From the IMG/VR virus record IMGVR_UViG_3300009163_003337, positions 18,395 to 82,394 of that record: a stretch of DNA of 64,000 nucleotides. One strand, written 5' to 3'. Source of the DNA: a virus. The translations under genes and the position numbers were made by a program. Below the pieces are notes generated by a model. It was not told the origin of the DNA and made no database searches. It was given only the letters and a program-made list of their open reading frames with translations. This document shows, in pieces, positions 16,754 to 25,740 of the stretch (position 1 is the stretch's first letter; each line of letters starts with the position of its first letter).

Positions 16754-17488
16754 ATGAAATTAAACCAACAGCATGAACCTATTTATACACCTTATTGCTA
16801 TTTAATAGGGTGGTCAAAGCAAAACAAATTTTATTACGGTGTTAGGTATTCAAGAAAACTAAACTGTATTTACGAATATGGGTGTCATCCAGATGATCTA
16901 TGGGTATCATATTTTACTTCTTCTAAATATGTTAAAGACTATAGATTAATGTATGGAGAACCTGATATTATACAAGTAAGACGTACTTTTAAAAATATTA
17001 AAAGTGCTTTATTATGGGAGTCTAGAGTTATTAAATATGTTAAATCTAAATCTAATAATAAATGGCTAAATAAAAATTGCGGAAGTGCTGTTTATTGGGA
17101 TGATGAATTAAGACAAAGAGTTACAGGTAGAGTAGGTAGTCGGAAAAATAGAACAATGCAGGAAATGCAACCAGGTTGGGTTAATCCTGTTAAAGGTAAG
17201 ACATCGAAGGAGAGGTATAAAGGTGATTGGGTATGTTATAGAAAAGGAAAGTCAATACAGGAGATATGGGGAGATGATTATATAGATCCAAGAAGTATTC
17301 CATTTATTATTATATCTCAATTTTTAGGTGAGCTTAAATTTAATAATGTAACTGACTGCATAAGATTGACAGGTTTGGATGGTATTAGTATTATCAATCT
17401 AAAACGAACCGGTGTTCGTAAAATTCGTCGCCGATTAACTACGAAGCATATTTTTACAGAGGGGGATATACTTTACTTTAAAAAATAA
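16754..17488 (+). CDS. GIY-YIG homing endonuclease
   Basis: A 244-residue protein with the GIY-YIG signature in variant form (CYLIGWSKQNKFYYGVRYSR, the two halves separated by the usual 10 residues or so) and a catalytic-type Glu downstream (SALLWESRVIKYVK). The basic C-terminal part (TSKERYKGDWVCYRKGKS, KRTGVRKIRRRL) looks like a sequence-reading DNA-binding region of free-standing Seg-type enzymes. It sits alone on the + strand between uvsX and another - strand gene, a typical insertion position. ATG 16754 is chosen; the open frame further upstream is unlike coding sequence. Confidence 0.72.
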   Translation: MKLNQQHEPIYTPYCYLIGWSKQNKFYYGVRYSRKLNCIYEYGCHPDDLWVSYFTSSKYVKDYRLMYGEPDIIQVRRTFKNIKSALLWESRVIKYVKSKSNNKWLNKNCGSAVYWDDELRQRVTGRVGSRKNRTMQEMQPGWVNPVKGKTSKERYKGDWVCYRKGKSIQEIWGDDYIDPRSIPFIIISQFLGELKFNNVTDCIRLTGLDGISIINLKRTGVRKIRRRLTTKHIFTEGDILYFKK

Positions 17489-17628
17489 AAATTCACTTTA
17501 AAAATCAATATAAAAAAGAACCTCTCTTGGTGCGCATTATTAAGAGGCGTGGGAGGTGTTGTTTAAAAAACACCCTCGAAAGTGTGCTTAAATCAGAGGC
17601 ATCGAGGGTCTGCTAAATTTATTTATTC
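17489..17628. terminator. structured convergent intergenic region
   Basis: The 140-bp gap between converging genes contains alternative stems: GGTGTT/AACACC (17555-17560 with 17569-17574) and a perfect 8-bp pair ACCCTCGA/TCGAGGGT (17572-17579 with 17602-17609) that overlaps it, plus CTCTT/AAGAG (17524-17528 with 17542-17546). This could be a bidirectional terminator or a small structured RNA. It is unusually GC-rich for this genome. Confidence 0.4.
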
Positions 17629-17976
17629 TCAGTCTTCAAAAAGTTTGATAACTTCTGCATCTCCTTGTGGAGCTTGTTGAGGTACAGGGGAATTAATGCC
17701 ATGATATTGTGTAATAATCTTGCTATCTAATTTAACACTAGTTAGCACAATAGAGGCTTTGTTGAAGGTCCAGTGATTTGCTGTTCGGGATTCAGGTGCT
17801 AGAAATTCCATAAAAATATATGGAATTGATTGAACTTGAAGTTGACCGGTTTGTTGGTTTGGCTGTACGTGTACAATTACAGGATTATCAAGTGTTAGTG
17901 TTGTCTCTGTCTGGGATACCTCAATCCCGATAACAGTACGACCGATGTGATCTACGATGGTTGTTATATTACTCAT
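17629..17976 (-). CDS. conserved hypothetical protein with LF-type acidic tail
   Basis: A 115-residue beta-rich protein beginning MSNITTIVDHIGRTVIGIEV, possibly a small Sm- or SH3-like barrel. The last residues, EVIKLFED, form a hydrophobic-acidic tail like the sliding-clamp-binding peptides of T4 proteins (compare the DNA polymerase tail here, ELSDLFSF). If that is right it could be a clamp client, for example in replication or late transcription. The function is not established. Confidence 0.55.
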   Translation of the reverse strand: MSNITTIVDHIGRTVIGIEVSQTETTLTLDNPVIVHVQPNQQTGQLQVQSIPYIFMEFLAPESRTANHWTFNKASIVLTSVKLDSKIITQYHGINSPVPQQAPQGDAEVIKLFED

Positions 17977-18001
17977 AATATGATATATTATATATTAAAA
18001 A

Positions 18002-18238
18002 TTAATTTTCAACTTTCTTTTTTGACAAAGCTTTATCTACTTCTGATTTCCAATTTAAGAGTCCACGCCTCATACTCTCAATACCAGTGTGATTATTAAT
18101 ACCAGAGCCATCATCGTTTCCCATCATAATATTAGAGATAATTTCAAGTACGCTTGTAATTCCGTTATGTTTACCACGCCAGAATGCTGGATGAGCTCTT
18201 GGTGTATTATCGTGTTCAGGTTGATCTAAATATTCCAT
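18002..18238 (-). CDS. conserved hypothetical protein (78 aa)
   Basis: A 78-residue acidic protein starting MEYLDQPEHDNTPRAHPAFW, with a helical C-terminal part (GLLNWKSEVDKALSKKK). It lies 25 nt downstream of the next - strand gene and 55 nt from a divergent late gene. No family is recognised. Confidence 0.55.
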   Translation of the reverse strand: MEYLDQPEHDNTPRAHPAFWRGKHNGITSVLEIISNIMMGNDDGSGINNHTGIESMRRGLLNWKSEVDKALSKKKVEN

Positions 18239-18280
18239 ATTAACTATAATTAGTAATATGCTTTAAAAATGCAACATATT

Positions 18281-18288
18281 AATAAATA
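18281..18288 (+). promoter_or_regulatory. late promoter AATAAATA
   Basis: Octamer with exactly 5 nt to the ATG at 18294. Confidence 0.65.
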
Positions 18289-18293
18289 ATTAT

Positions 18294-18833
18294 ATGAGAA
18301 AGCAAAGTGATTGGATTTTATTAGAGCAAGCCTATGTGCAGGTACATGAAGGTGTTGCAGGGGATATGATAATTAAAGCTGGGGCTTTTCTTGTTAAAAA
18401 ATTACAAGAAGCTGATTCAAAAATGTTTAAAGAATTACAAGAGATAGTAAGTAATAAAGATGTACAAGCTTTAGATAAAATTATGAATCAACCCCAAGTA
18501 CAGCAAGCTAAAGAGTACTTTTCACAACCAATACAAGAATCAGTTTTTGGTAATGCTGGTAAAATAATTAAAAAAATATATGGTTATTTTATGAATACTT
18601 CAAAGGGTGGAGGTGTGGCTCTGTATATTTTTGGTGCGTTAAGTTTGCTAATAGCTTTATATTTAAAAAATACGGATGATTTCGCCATACGAGCAAGTGT
18701 TGAATTTACAGATGTGCTTATTAAATTTTTTACAGCAGCGGGAATTGCTGAATTAGGTCTGGGAGGTTATAGTAGATTAGATTCTAATCATTTTGACAAC
18801 AGACCAAAAGAAAATGGAAAAGTAAAGTATTAA
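18294..18833 (+). CDS. putative capsid-targeted membrane-active protein
   Basis: A 179-residue protein whose N-terminus, MRKQSDWILLEQAYVQVHEG, fits the capsid-targeting-like group. A strong hydrophobic segment (GGGVALYIFGALSLLIALYL, residues about 103-122) would span a membrane. A second, more polar one follows (IKFFTAAGIAELGLGG). A virion-packaged protein with a membrane segment could act at genome entry. The late promoter is at the standard spacing. It converges with the DNA polymerase gene, overlapping by 4 nt. No family is recognised. Confidence 0.6.
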   Translation: MRKQSDWILLEQAYVQVHEGVAGDMIIKAGAFLVKKLQEADSKMFKELQEIVSNKDVQALDKIMNQPQVQQAKEYFSQPIQESVFGNAGKIIKKIYGYFMNTSKGGGVALYIFGALSLLIALYLKNTDDFAIRASVEFTDVLIKFFTAAGIAELGLGGYSRLDSNHFDNRPKENGKVKY

Positions 18834-20431
18834 AAGCTAAATAAATCACTTAACTCGGTCTGAACATTATCGGTTGGCTTTCTTATACGCCACTTAACCG
18901 AATCGTAAAAGCGTTCTATAGAGTTAAAAAGAATTTTTTCAAACATTAGTTCGTAGTCTATCTTAAACACTGACTTAAACTCGCTTATATATTCATTCTT
19001 AAATCCAATAGACGTAATACCATATTTATTTTGCTTTTCAACATATAAATAACGTATCTTATCACCAGAAGAAATAAGATCCGCTCTACCTCCCAGTTTT
19101 TGCATAATTAAATTATGATAGTATGCAGATTTAACGTGTATCGGCATACCTCTTACTATGCTAAACTCTCTACACAGCGGAGCGTATTTTTCATAACCCT
19201 TTATACCCATAACAAACGCAATTTCTTCCGGCTGTAGACCTTTAAATATTGCAAACGTCTCATTTAACACCTTGTTCGTTGTATTCTGAGATTGTGTTAA
19301 CATCATTGTCTCAATTATCTTCTTAGCATACGGCTTAATAGCATTAGGCATAGTCGTACGAACAACCTCTACACCAGTATACTTAAATTTATCAACCTTA
19401 ATACCTTCATCATCAAGAATATGCATAACATATCTCTTTTTCTGTAAAAATAAGGCGACATCCGCAATACACTCACGCTTGAATACAAATCTACTATCTA
19501 AAGTAAGCAATTCTTTCTTAGCCCACGTAGTAATTCCTACATTTAAATAATTCTCTAGATCATTAACAGTTTCATAAAACTTATCCGAGATAACCTCACC
19601 ATTCTTTAGAGGTACCGCTGATTTAATACATTCTAATGAAAAATAACAACTATCAGTATCAGAATACACCCAGCTTTCCTCTAATATATGTTCATCGGTT
19701 ATGTTAAAGTTTGTAGTTAAGTATTTTTGTAGTAGTTTACCTGCTTGCTTAATGACAGCTTGACCAGTTAAAGTTACTGATGATGCAATATCGTCGTCAC
19801 CAATAGGGGCTTGTTTATTTCCCATATATCCGTAACAAGAATTGCAGAGAATTTTAATAACCATCTGCTTGGTATTAAGTCGCTCTACTTCAAACTTTAA
19901 GGCACGGTATTCTGTATCAGATTCCTTTAACTTACTGAGTCTTTCCTTAACTTTAAATAATTCAGCCTTAATTACTACACGCTCACTATAGTAATGATCT
20001 AGAAACTCCGGTATAATACCTTTTTTCTTCTGAGAGAACAAAAACCCTGCTTTAGTTAATGATAATTGCTCTTTTTTAATTAATAGTTTAAGCTTATCTG
20101 TAGTAAGAGCGAAGGTTTTACCTGAAACATGATGAAGATTAATAATATCACCTGTTTTATCTATACGACCAACTTTAGTCTCCGGTGAAAGATTTAAAGC
20201 TATCATTACATTAGGGTAAAGTGAGTTTGCATCGAACGACACTACATTTTCTTTAAAACCTCTTTTCGGCTCAGCTACATAGGCACCTGGATTCTTACCC
20301 TCAGCAGCAGATCGTACAAAGGTTGATAAAATTTCACCTCGTTTTCTTGCCTTAATAGCTAATGCACCATTGATAATGGAGATTGTACCCATTGCTGATT
20401 CAAGAGTGGTTAGTCCGACATAGGCCAACAT
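18830..20431 (-). CDS. 43: DNA polymerase family B, C-terminal polymerase part
   Basis: 533 residues containing the polymerase motifs of T4 gp43: motif A SFDANSLYPNV, motif B KILCNSCYGYMGN and motif C YSDTDSCYF. The C-terminus ends ELSDLFSF, a typical clamp-binding peptide. Read back past its first Met, the frame continues as DVNLLIKLEKKLQYIFLLR, which joins exactly onto the N-terminal ORF. The two ORFs are therefore one gene separated by a one-base frameshift near 20488-20490. The native length would be about 908 residues, as in T4 (898). Confidence 0.9.
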   Translation of the reverse strand: MLAYVGLTTLESAMGTISIINGALAIKARKRGEILSTFVRSAAEGKNPGAYVAEPKRGFKENVVSFDANSLYPNVMIALNLSPETKVGRIDKTGDIINLHHVSGKTFALTTDKLKLLIKKEQLSLTKAGFLFSQKKKGIIPEFLDHYYSERVVIKAELFKVKERLSKLKESDTEYRALKFEVERLNTKQMVIKILCNSCYGYMGNKQAPIGDDDIASSVTLTGQAVIKQAGKLLQKYLTTNFNITDEHILEESWVYSDTDSCYFSLECIKSAVPLKNGEVISDKFYETVNDLENYLNVGITTWAKKELLTLDSRFVFKRECIADVALFLQKKRYVMHILDDEGIKVDKFKYTGVEVVRTTMPNAIKPYAKKIIETMMLTQSQNTTNKVLNETFAIFKGLQPEEIAFVMGIKGYEKYAPLCREFSIVRGMPIHVKSAYYHNLIMQKLGGRADLISSGDKIRYLYVEKQNKYGITSIGFKNEYISEFKSVFKIDYELMFEKILFNSIERFYDSVKWRIRKPTDNVQTELSDLFSF

Positions 20432-20472
20432 TCTTAGGAGAAATATATATTGCAGTTTTTTCTCTAGTTTGA

Positions 20473-21555
20473 TTAGTAGATTGACGTCTTAATGTTATAT
20501 TTGACGAATAGATCCCAATTTACATCAGCAAGAGTAATTATGTTAAGATCACCGTAGTCAGTCTTATGCTCACCTAGCTCTATTTCTGCTATTTCGTTAA
20601 GTTTATATGATTCACGAAGATTTAAACAAAATCGCTTGTATATATCAAGATAATCAATACAGGAGATACCACTTATGTAGTATCTTTTAACTTCACGACC
20701 GAATTTACCACGTATAAGTCTAAAATATACATTACCTACTGGTGAAAGTCTATTTACATGCTCTTGACCGAGTATTTTTTCGGTTCTATTAATAATATAA
20801 GGGAAGTCAAAACCCTCACAATGCCAACCACTTAGTATATCCGGATAGTCAGACTCAATATACTCAAGAAATTTAAGAAGTAGTGCCTTTTCATTCCTAC
20901 AGTGATGATAAATAACATTATCTTCTGTACAGGTATAAGGCGCTAACCCAAATGTATGGAACTTACAGGAGAAGTTATCATAACATGTAATAATGTTAAT
21001 TGTATGGTTTGCTTCTTCAGGATTAGGAAAGTTATTATACTTACGCTTGGTAATATATACAGAATTTTGTATTTTTACCCATATCTCCTTTTTTTCATCC
21101 CAAACCGTATGACTCTTACTAAATTTTGACAGCTCTCCTACAGTCGTAGTTGTCTCGATGTCATTTTGCTGAATTTTTACCTTATGGTTAGAGTCATAAC
21201 TAAGCGGATCATGCGTTTCTATATCTAAAAAGACTGTCTTTAGTGGATATTGCGAAAATTCAATTGTTTCATTCTCTCTCCAAAAAGTTTCAAGAAGAAA
21301 CTGCTGAGCTGTAGGCAAGTTTTCAAATAAGCGCTTATTGCCAGAGTCAGCTATAAACTTAGTTCGATCATATTGCGTATTAAAAACACGCTTTTTAAGT
21401 TTGGTTCCAAAGATAGAGGTCTTATCACCAGTAGGTGACTCTAGATAAAGAAATGGATTAAAAGAGATATCACTGGATATACGACCTCCATTTGTATCCC
21501 AGGTTAATAGCTTAACAGATTGAGTCTTGCTATTATATATTGCGTTACGGTACAC
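20473..21555 (-). CDS. 43: DNA polymerase family B, N-terminal exonuclease part
   Basis: 360 residues with the N-terminal domain and 3'-5' proofreading motifs of gp43: Exo I FLDIETHDPL and Exo II SGWHCEGFDFPYIIN. The third exonuclease motif (YNIKDV) is reached only if one base is restored. As read, the frame leaves the family pattern at NIKTSIY and stops. It starts with GTG. Polymerase, clamp and gp32 together form the replisome core. The break is discussed as a separate finding. Confidence 0.88.
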   Translation of the reverse strand: MYRNAIYNSKTQSVKLLTWDTNGGRISSDISFNPFLYLESPTGDKTSIFGTKLKKRVFNTQYDRTKFIADSGNKRLFENLPTAQQFLLETFWRENETIEFSQYPLKTVFLDIETHDPLSYDSNHKVKIQQNDIETTTTVGELSKFSKSHTVWDEKKEIWVKIQNSVYITKRKYNNFPNPEEANHTINIITCYDNFSCKFHTFGLAPYTCTEDNVIYHHCRNEKALLLKFLEYIESDYPDILSGWHCEGFDFPYIINRTEKILGQEHVNRLSPVGNVYFRLIRGKFGREVKRYYISGISCIDYLDIYKRFCLNLRESYKLNEIAEIELGEHKTDYGDLNIITLADVNWDLFVKYNIKTSIY

Positions 21556-21592
21556 GCTTTATTATAGTCGATTAATAGTACTTATCAATATA

Positions 21593-22825
21593 TTATGGGT
21601 TATATTTTCTAAGATATTTACGTTCAGGTGAACCATAGGGGGTATTGAGTGCTTCAATATGGCATCCAATATTAGCATCATGCTCTAGGAATCTCTGCTC
21701 ACCAATACTTCTATAAAAATCTACATTTCTATAATATGCAGCTCTATTTTTAATAATAGCTTCGATTTTCATTAATAGCTCTGAACCTGTATTAAATTTT
21801 AGGTCAGCAGGTGCATCTTTATATGTTTCCATATCCTGTACGAAGCACGGCAAGCCTAAAACACAAGCTTCAATAAATTTAATATCAGATTTAGAGTTAT
21901 TAAAAGAATTATCTTGCAACGGTGCTATCATTACTTGAGCTTCAAGACTTGCGATGAAGCGTGGATACTTATTAAGTGTTTGCCATGGGTGAAATTCAAG
22001 TTTTCCTTGCTGTATTAATGGAAGTAGTGGAGGAGGAAAGGATCCAACAAATACCCACTGATATTTGTCAACTGTTTGACGGACAGCATCAAGAACATGT
22101 GAGAAGTCGTCTATACCGCCATTTTTATTATCGACGTCATAATGTGCACCCGAGCCGGTATACAGTACACGTGGTTTCTTTTTATGCTTATCATAATTAT
22201 TCCATACAATTTGCCTATTAAAGATATGACCCATCCAATGATACGGTACAAAGTTTGGCACTACAGTTATTTCTTTCTTACCAGTGCGTGTTTGATATAA
22301 TTTACGCATATAATCACACGTAACTACAACTTCATCACACATATTAATTATATCTATACAGTTTTGACGTATTTCATCCGTGTCAAAGGCAAATTTAAAT
22401 TTGTTATAATTAGGTATATCTTCTCTAAATACGACATCATCAACTTCATATATTAATTTAAATCCACATTCCGCTTGAATCGATTTAAGATATGATATAA
22501 AGCTCTTTTGATCATTAGACGCCTGCCTCTGCACCTTAATACATTTAACACCCATATACCATCGTGGGTCAAAAATCATAGCAGTTTGTGATTGACTACA
22601 ACCTATACCTTCACTATTAATGTATAATTCTGGCCACAGGATGCGCCAAAACCCACATCCAGAATAGTCCGCAAGGTAGTTTATATATCTAGGTAGTGAT
22701 AATTCCGGTGGTTGTTCATGAGCCGGTAATGAAACAATATTATTCGCGTCGTGACCTATAATTCCAACATAAGGAGATACATAAGGAGATACTACTGGAG
22801 ATGGTCTTGATGGTACATTTATCAT
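21593..22825 (-). CDS. glycosyltransferase, GT-B/GT4-like
   Basis: A 410-residue protein with features of GT-B retaining enzymes: FKLIYEVDDVVF in the N-terminal domain, then VVPNFVPYHWMG, RVLYTGSGAHYD, and a C-terminal donor site DIKFIEACVLGLPCFVQD with the Glu of the E-x7-E type motif. The N-terminus carries a small tandem repeat (SPYVSPYV). It lies just beside the polymerase gene, separate from the main glycan cluster. The acceptor is unknown. Confidence 0.75.
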   Translation of the reverse strand: MINVPSRPSPVVSPYVSPYVGIIGHDANNIVSLPAHEQPPELSLPRYINYLADYSGCGFWRILWPELYINSEGIGCSQSQTAMIFDPRWYMGVKCIKVQRQASNDQKSFISYLKSIQAECGFKLIYEVDDVVFREDIPNYNKFKFAFDTDEIRQNCIDIINMCDEVVVTCDYMRKLYQTRTGKKEITVVPNFVPYHWMGHIFNRQIVWNNYDKHKKKPRVLYTGSGAHYDVDNKNGGIDDFSHVLDAVRQTVDKYQWVFVGSFPPPLLPLIQQGKLEFHPWQTLNKYPRFIASLEAQVMIAPLQDNSFNNSKSDIKFIEACVLGLPCFVQDMETYKDAPADLKFNTGSELLMKIEAIIKNRAAYYRNVDFYRSIGEQRFLEHDANIGCHIEALNTPYGSPERKYLRKYNP

Positions 22826-22885
22826 GCTACATAATTTATATAAGTTTATAAAAAAGTCAATAGATAAAATATTATATATGTTGAG

Positions 22886-24694
22886 TTAACTTGTGTGTGT
22901 AAACACACGTTTCGTTATACCATTTTCCTTTTCTAGCATTATAATGTCACCTGTAGCAAACTTATATGATTCTTTTCTATGAGAAATAACAATATTACAC
23001 TCATTGATACTCTCTACTCTTTCTTGTAAAATATTAGATACAAGTTCTATACCTCTTTCGTCAAAAGATGAATCAAATAGCTCATCATATATAGCGATAT
23101 TATAACAAACGTTGCCTTGAATACGACGTAAGTCAGAAAATGCAAAAAGACATGCAAGATCTATCGCCTTCCTTTCAGCTCCTGAGAAATTAAAATATGA
23201 ACATATCTTACCTTTATCATTTACTATTTCTTCTTCAAAGAACTCATTAAAGCAGCAGGAGGAATTAGAATCAAGCTGTTCTAAGTATAGAAATAGCTTA
23301 TTATTAAGAAGTTCAAGTAATTTATTTACAATATATGACCTGACTCCTTCTTCTGATATAATAAATTTAACTATATCTAGTTTATTTAAAACTTCTGCAG
23401 AGTCGTCAAGTACAATTTTTGCAAGTGTCTGCCGCTTTTCAATATCGGCAATAGTACCATCAAGATTAGAATTAGCTGTATTAAGCTCATTAATATCTAC
23501 AGTTAACTCTTGCTGCCAGGTCTTAAGTTTAGCTATAGTATTGGATATAGTCTGTTGCTTTTGCAGCTCAAGCTGTACATTAGCTTTTTCTTTATTAATA
23601 ATTTGTATTTTAGCTTTAGTATTAGCAAGGAGTTCCTTGTTTGCAGTATTTTCTTCTATATATTTTTTGTAGTTAGAGGCTAATAATATAATTTCAGCCT
23701 TTATAGTTGATTTTTCTGCGCTTATTACGGTCATATCATGCTCATCTATAGATTTTAAGCATACCGGACACTTAGATAGGCTGGTGCCTATTAGGCCATA
23801 TTGCTCCTTTTTAGAATTAATCTCTAGTTTTGAATGTGTACTTTTTTCTAGAACCTCTACTATTTTATTTTCTAGGGTTACTATTGTCGCTTGAAGCTGG
23901 TCGTATTGATTATCTAAATGTACAGAGCATATATTAGCTTGAACATTTAGTAGATCATTCTCAAGCTGCTGAATTTCACCTAAGTTATTTTTAAATCGCT
24001 CAGTATATAAATCGATCTTGTCAATACGCTTTTTATTTTGATATTGTTGCTGCTCTGTATAGCTTGAGAGTGATGTACTAATTTCTTCATATTTTGCTGC
24101 ATTAATATCATTATTTCTTTTAATCTCGTTATATTCAGCTCTAACTGTAGCTGTCATCCGACCAAAAATCTCCATACCGAAAATATCCTCAATAAACCGT
24201 CGTTTATCTACCTTGCTTTTTGCCATAAATGGAGTTGCGTTATTTACAGTCATGATAACACAGTTTTGAAAGATAGCTGGAGATGCACTCAACACCTCAC
24301 ATATATATTTTGTTGTATTTTGTAAACTATCACGCGTTTTATCTACTCCATCTTTATATATGTAAACCTTAGTAGGTGATAGTGTACGTATTATCTTAAA
24401 ACAGTTATTACCACGAGGAGAATTAACATTAAAATCAAGTTCTACGTGTGTCTTACCACCTGTAATATTATTAACTATAAGTTCTTTTTTAATTTCACGT
24501 AATGTCTCACCAAAAATAGCGAAGTATAGACCGTCAGCTATAGTACTCTTACCTACAGCATTCTTCCTCTCAGGCTTATCAATATTTCTACCTGTTAATA
24601 TATGCAAACCTGGTTTAAACTCTATAACAACGGGTTCCTCCCCAACTGATAAAAAGTTTTGAATAGCGAGTTTATTAAAATTTACTACTTTCAT
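22886..24694 (-). CDS. 46: recombination endonuclease subunit gp46 (SbcC/Rad50-like)
   Basis: About 602 residues, the ATPase subunit of the gp46/gp47 nuclease that resects DNA ends for recombination. A Walker A loop (NAVGKST) lies near residue 50. Long coiled-coil arms flank a zinc hook CPVC (near residue 311). A C-terminal signature and Walker B (NIAIYDELFDSSFDERG) follow. T4 gp46 is 560 aa. MKVVNFNKLAIQNFLSVG is taken as the start, overlapping the gp47 stop by 4 nt. An ATG three codons upstream is also possible. Confidence 0.92.
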   Translation of the reverse strand: MKVVNFNKLAIQNFLSVGEEPVVIEFKPGLHILTGRNIDKPERKNAVGKSTIADGLYFAIFGETLREIKKELIVNNITGGKTHVELDFNVNSPRGNNCFKIIRTLSPTKVYIYKDGVDKTRDSLQNTTKYICEVLSASPAIFQNCVIMTVNNATPFMAKSKVDKRRFIEDIFGMEIFGRMTATVRAEYNEIKRNNDINAAKYEEISTSLSSYTEQQQYQNKKRIDKIDLYTERFKNNLGEIQQLENDLLNVQANICSVHLDNQYDQLQATIVTLENKIVEVLEKSTHSKLEINSKKEQYGLIGTSLSKCPVCLKSIDEHDMTVISAEKSTIKAEIILLASNYKKYIEENTANKELLANTKAKIQIINKEKANVQLELQKQQTISNTIAKLKTWQQELTVDINELNTANSNLDGTIADIEKRQTLAKIVLDDSAEVLNKLDIVKFIISEEGVRSYIVNKLLELLNNKLFLYLEQLDSNSSCCFNEFFEEEIVNDKGKICSYFNFSGAERKAIDLACLFAFSDLRRIQGNVCYNIAIYDELFDSSFDERGIELVSNILQERVESINECNIVISHRKESYKFATGDIIMLEKENGITKRVFTHTS

Positions 24695-25740
24695 AATGTG
24701 CACCTATTAAAGAGATCTAGTGTGTATTCAAGTACACTTTCTGATTTCGTTGTGTTTAGTAACTTGACGAAATCTATTATTGACTGCTGGATATCAACAC
24801 TGGAAAGATTACGCTCTGCAGATGCATCAAGCATCTTACTTTGAATGTCGTAGTCAAATTGTAGACTATAGGGATTTAATTGATTTAATTTAAGAGACAA
24901 TATTTTCTGATCTTCTTTTGATATATTACAGTCTATCTTTAACCTAATTATATTATTATGAATAAGAAGCCGGATATCCTCAGTTATTGTTTCGCTTAAA
25001 GCAAGCTCTTTAAGCGATATCTTTACATGACGGGGTGATATAGTGTTAGGAAAAAATTCAAGATTGAGCTTATTAATATCAAGTATATAATAACCTTTCT
25101 CATTACCTAAATCACCTAAATCCATTTCAAATGGATTACCTACATAAAGTATACTACCGACACTATACTTTTTTTCACTTCTTAGATGAAAATGACCTGA
25201 AATAATACATGAACTTTTTTGTAAAAGATCTGTTATTTTTATACCTTCCTCACACATCTTGTATGAGTTCATTTTAAAAGTTTCAATTTCAAAATGACCT
25301 ATGACTATATCACTATTTGGTATGTTATTAATATCAGTATTCCAGGGGCATAGGCATATGCTCTTACCGAATGCATTTAATGTAGTAACACTATCATATA
25401 TAGTGACATTTCGCCTGTGTTTAAAAATAGATAAAGAATTAACGTCAGTTCTATATTTGTAATATACATCATGATTACCTGTAATAGCTATTACGTTAAA
25501 TTCTTGAAATATATCTAAGATATCGGCTGATACCTGTAAGGTATTTACAGATATTTCACTTCTATTGTGGTGCCAATCACCGCAAAATATTACATCCTTT
25601 ATTTTTTTTTGCCTGAACTCACCTGCAATCCATGTCGCCCATTCAATAGCGGTCTTATGCCAACTAGCGCTGTTAGAGTGTATACCTAGATGTAGATCTG
25701 AAATGATACCTACTTTAGGAGTCTTTATATCAATACTCAT
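24691..25740 (-). CDS. 47: recombination endonuclease subunit gp47 (Mre11/SbcD-like)
   Basis: About 349 residues, the metallophosphoesterase nuclease partner of gp46. The metal-ligand motifs are in order: ISDLHLG, CGDWHHNRSE, GNHDVYY and SGHFHLR. T4 gp47 is 339 aa. MSIDIKTPKVG is the likely start; Met codons one and six positions upstream are also in frame and overlap the sigma-factor gene more. The cluster order uvsW-55-47-46 resembles T4. Confidence 0.92.
   Translation of the reverse strand: MSIDIKTPKVGIISDLHLGIHSNSASWHKTAIEWATWIAGEFRQKKIKDVIFCGDWHHNRSEISVNTLQVSADILDIFQEFNVIAITGNHDVYYKYRTDVNSLSIFKHRRNVTIYDSVTTLNAFGKSICLCPWNTDINNIPNSDIVIGHFEIETFKMNSYKMCEEGIKITDLLQKSSCIISGHFHLRSEKKYSVGSILYVGNPFEMDLGDLGNEKGYYILDINKLNLEFFPNTISPRHVKISLKELALSETITEDIRLLIHNNIIRLKIDCNISKEDQKILSLKLNQLNPYSLQFDYDIQSKMLDASAERNLSSVDIQQSIIDFVKLLNTTKSESVLEYTLDLFNRCTL

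Noticed and set aside
20480-20500. Programmed -1 ribosomal frameshift in the polymerase
   Set aside because: The sequence at the shift (ATT AAG ACG) has no good slippery heptamer and no obvious downstream structure; error or mutation is more likely.
18830-21555. DNA polymerase split by intron, intein or separate subunits
   Set aside because: The gap is only 41 nt and a one-base shift joins the two parts exactly, so no inserted element is needed.
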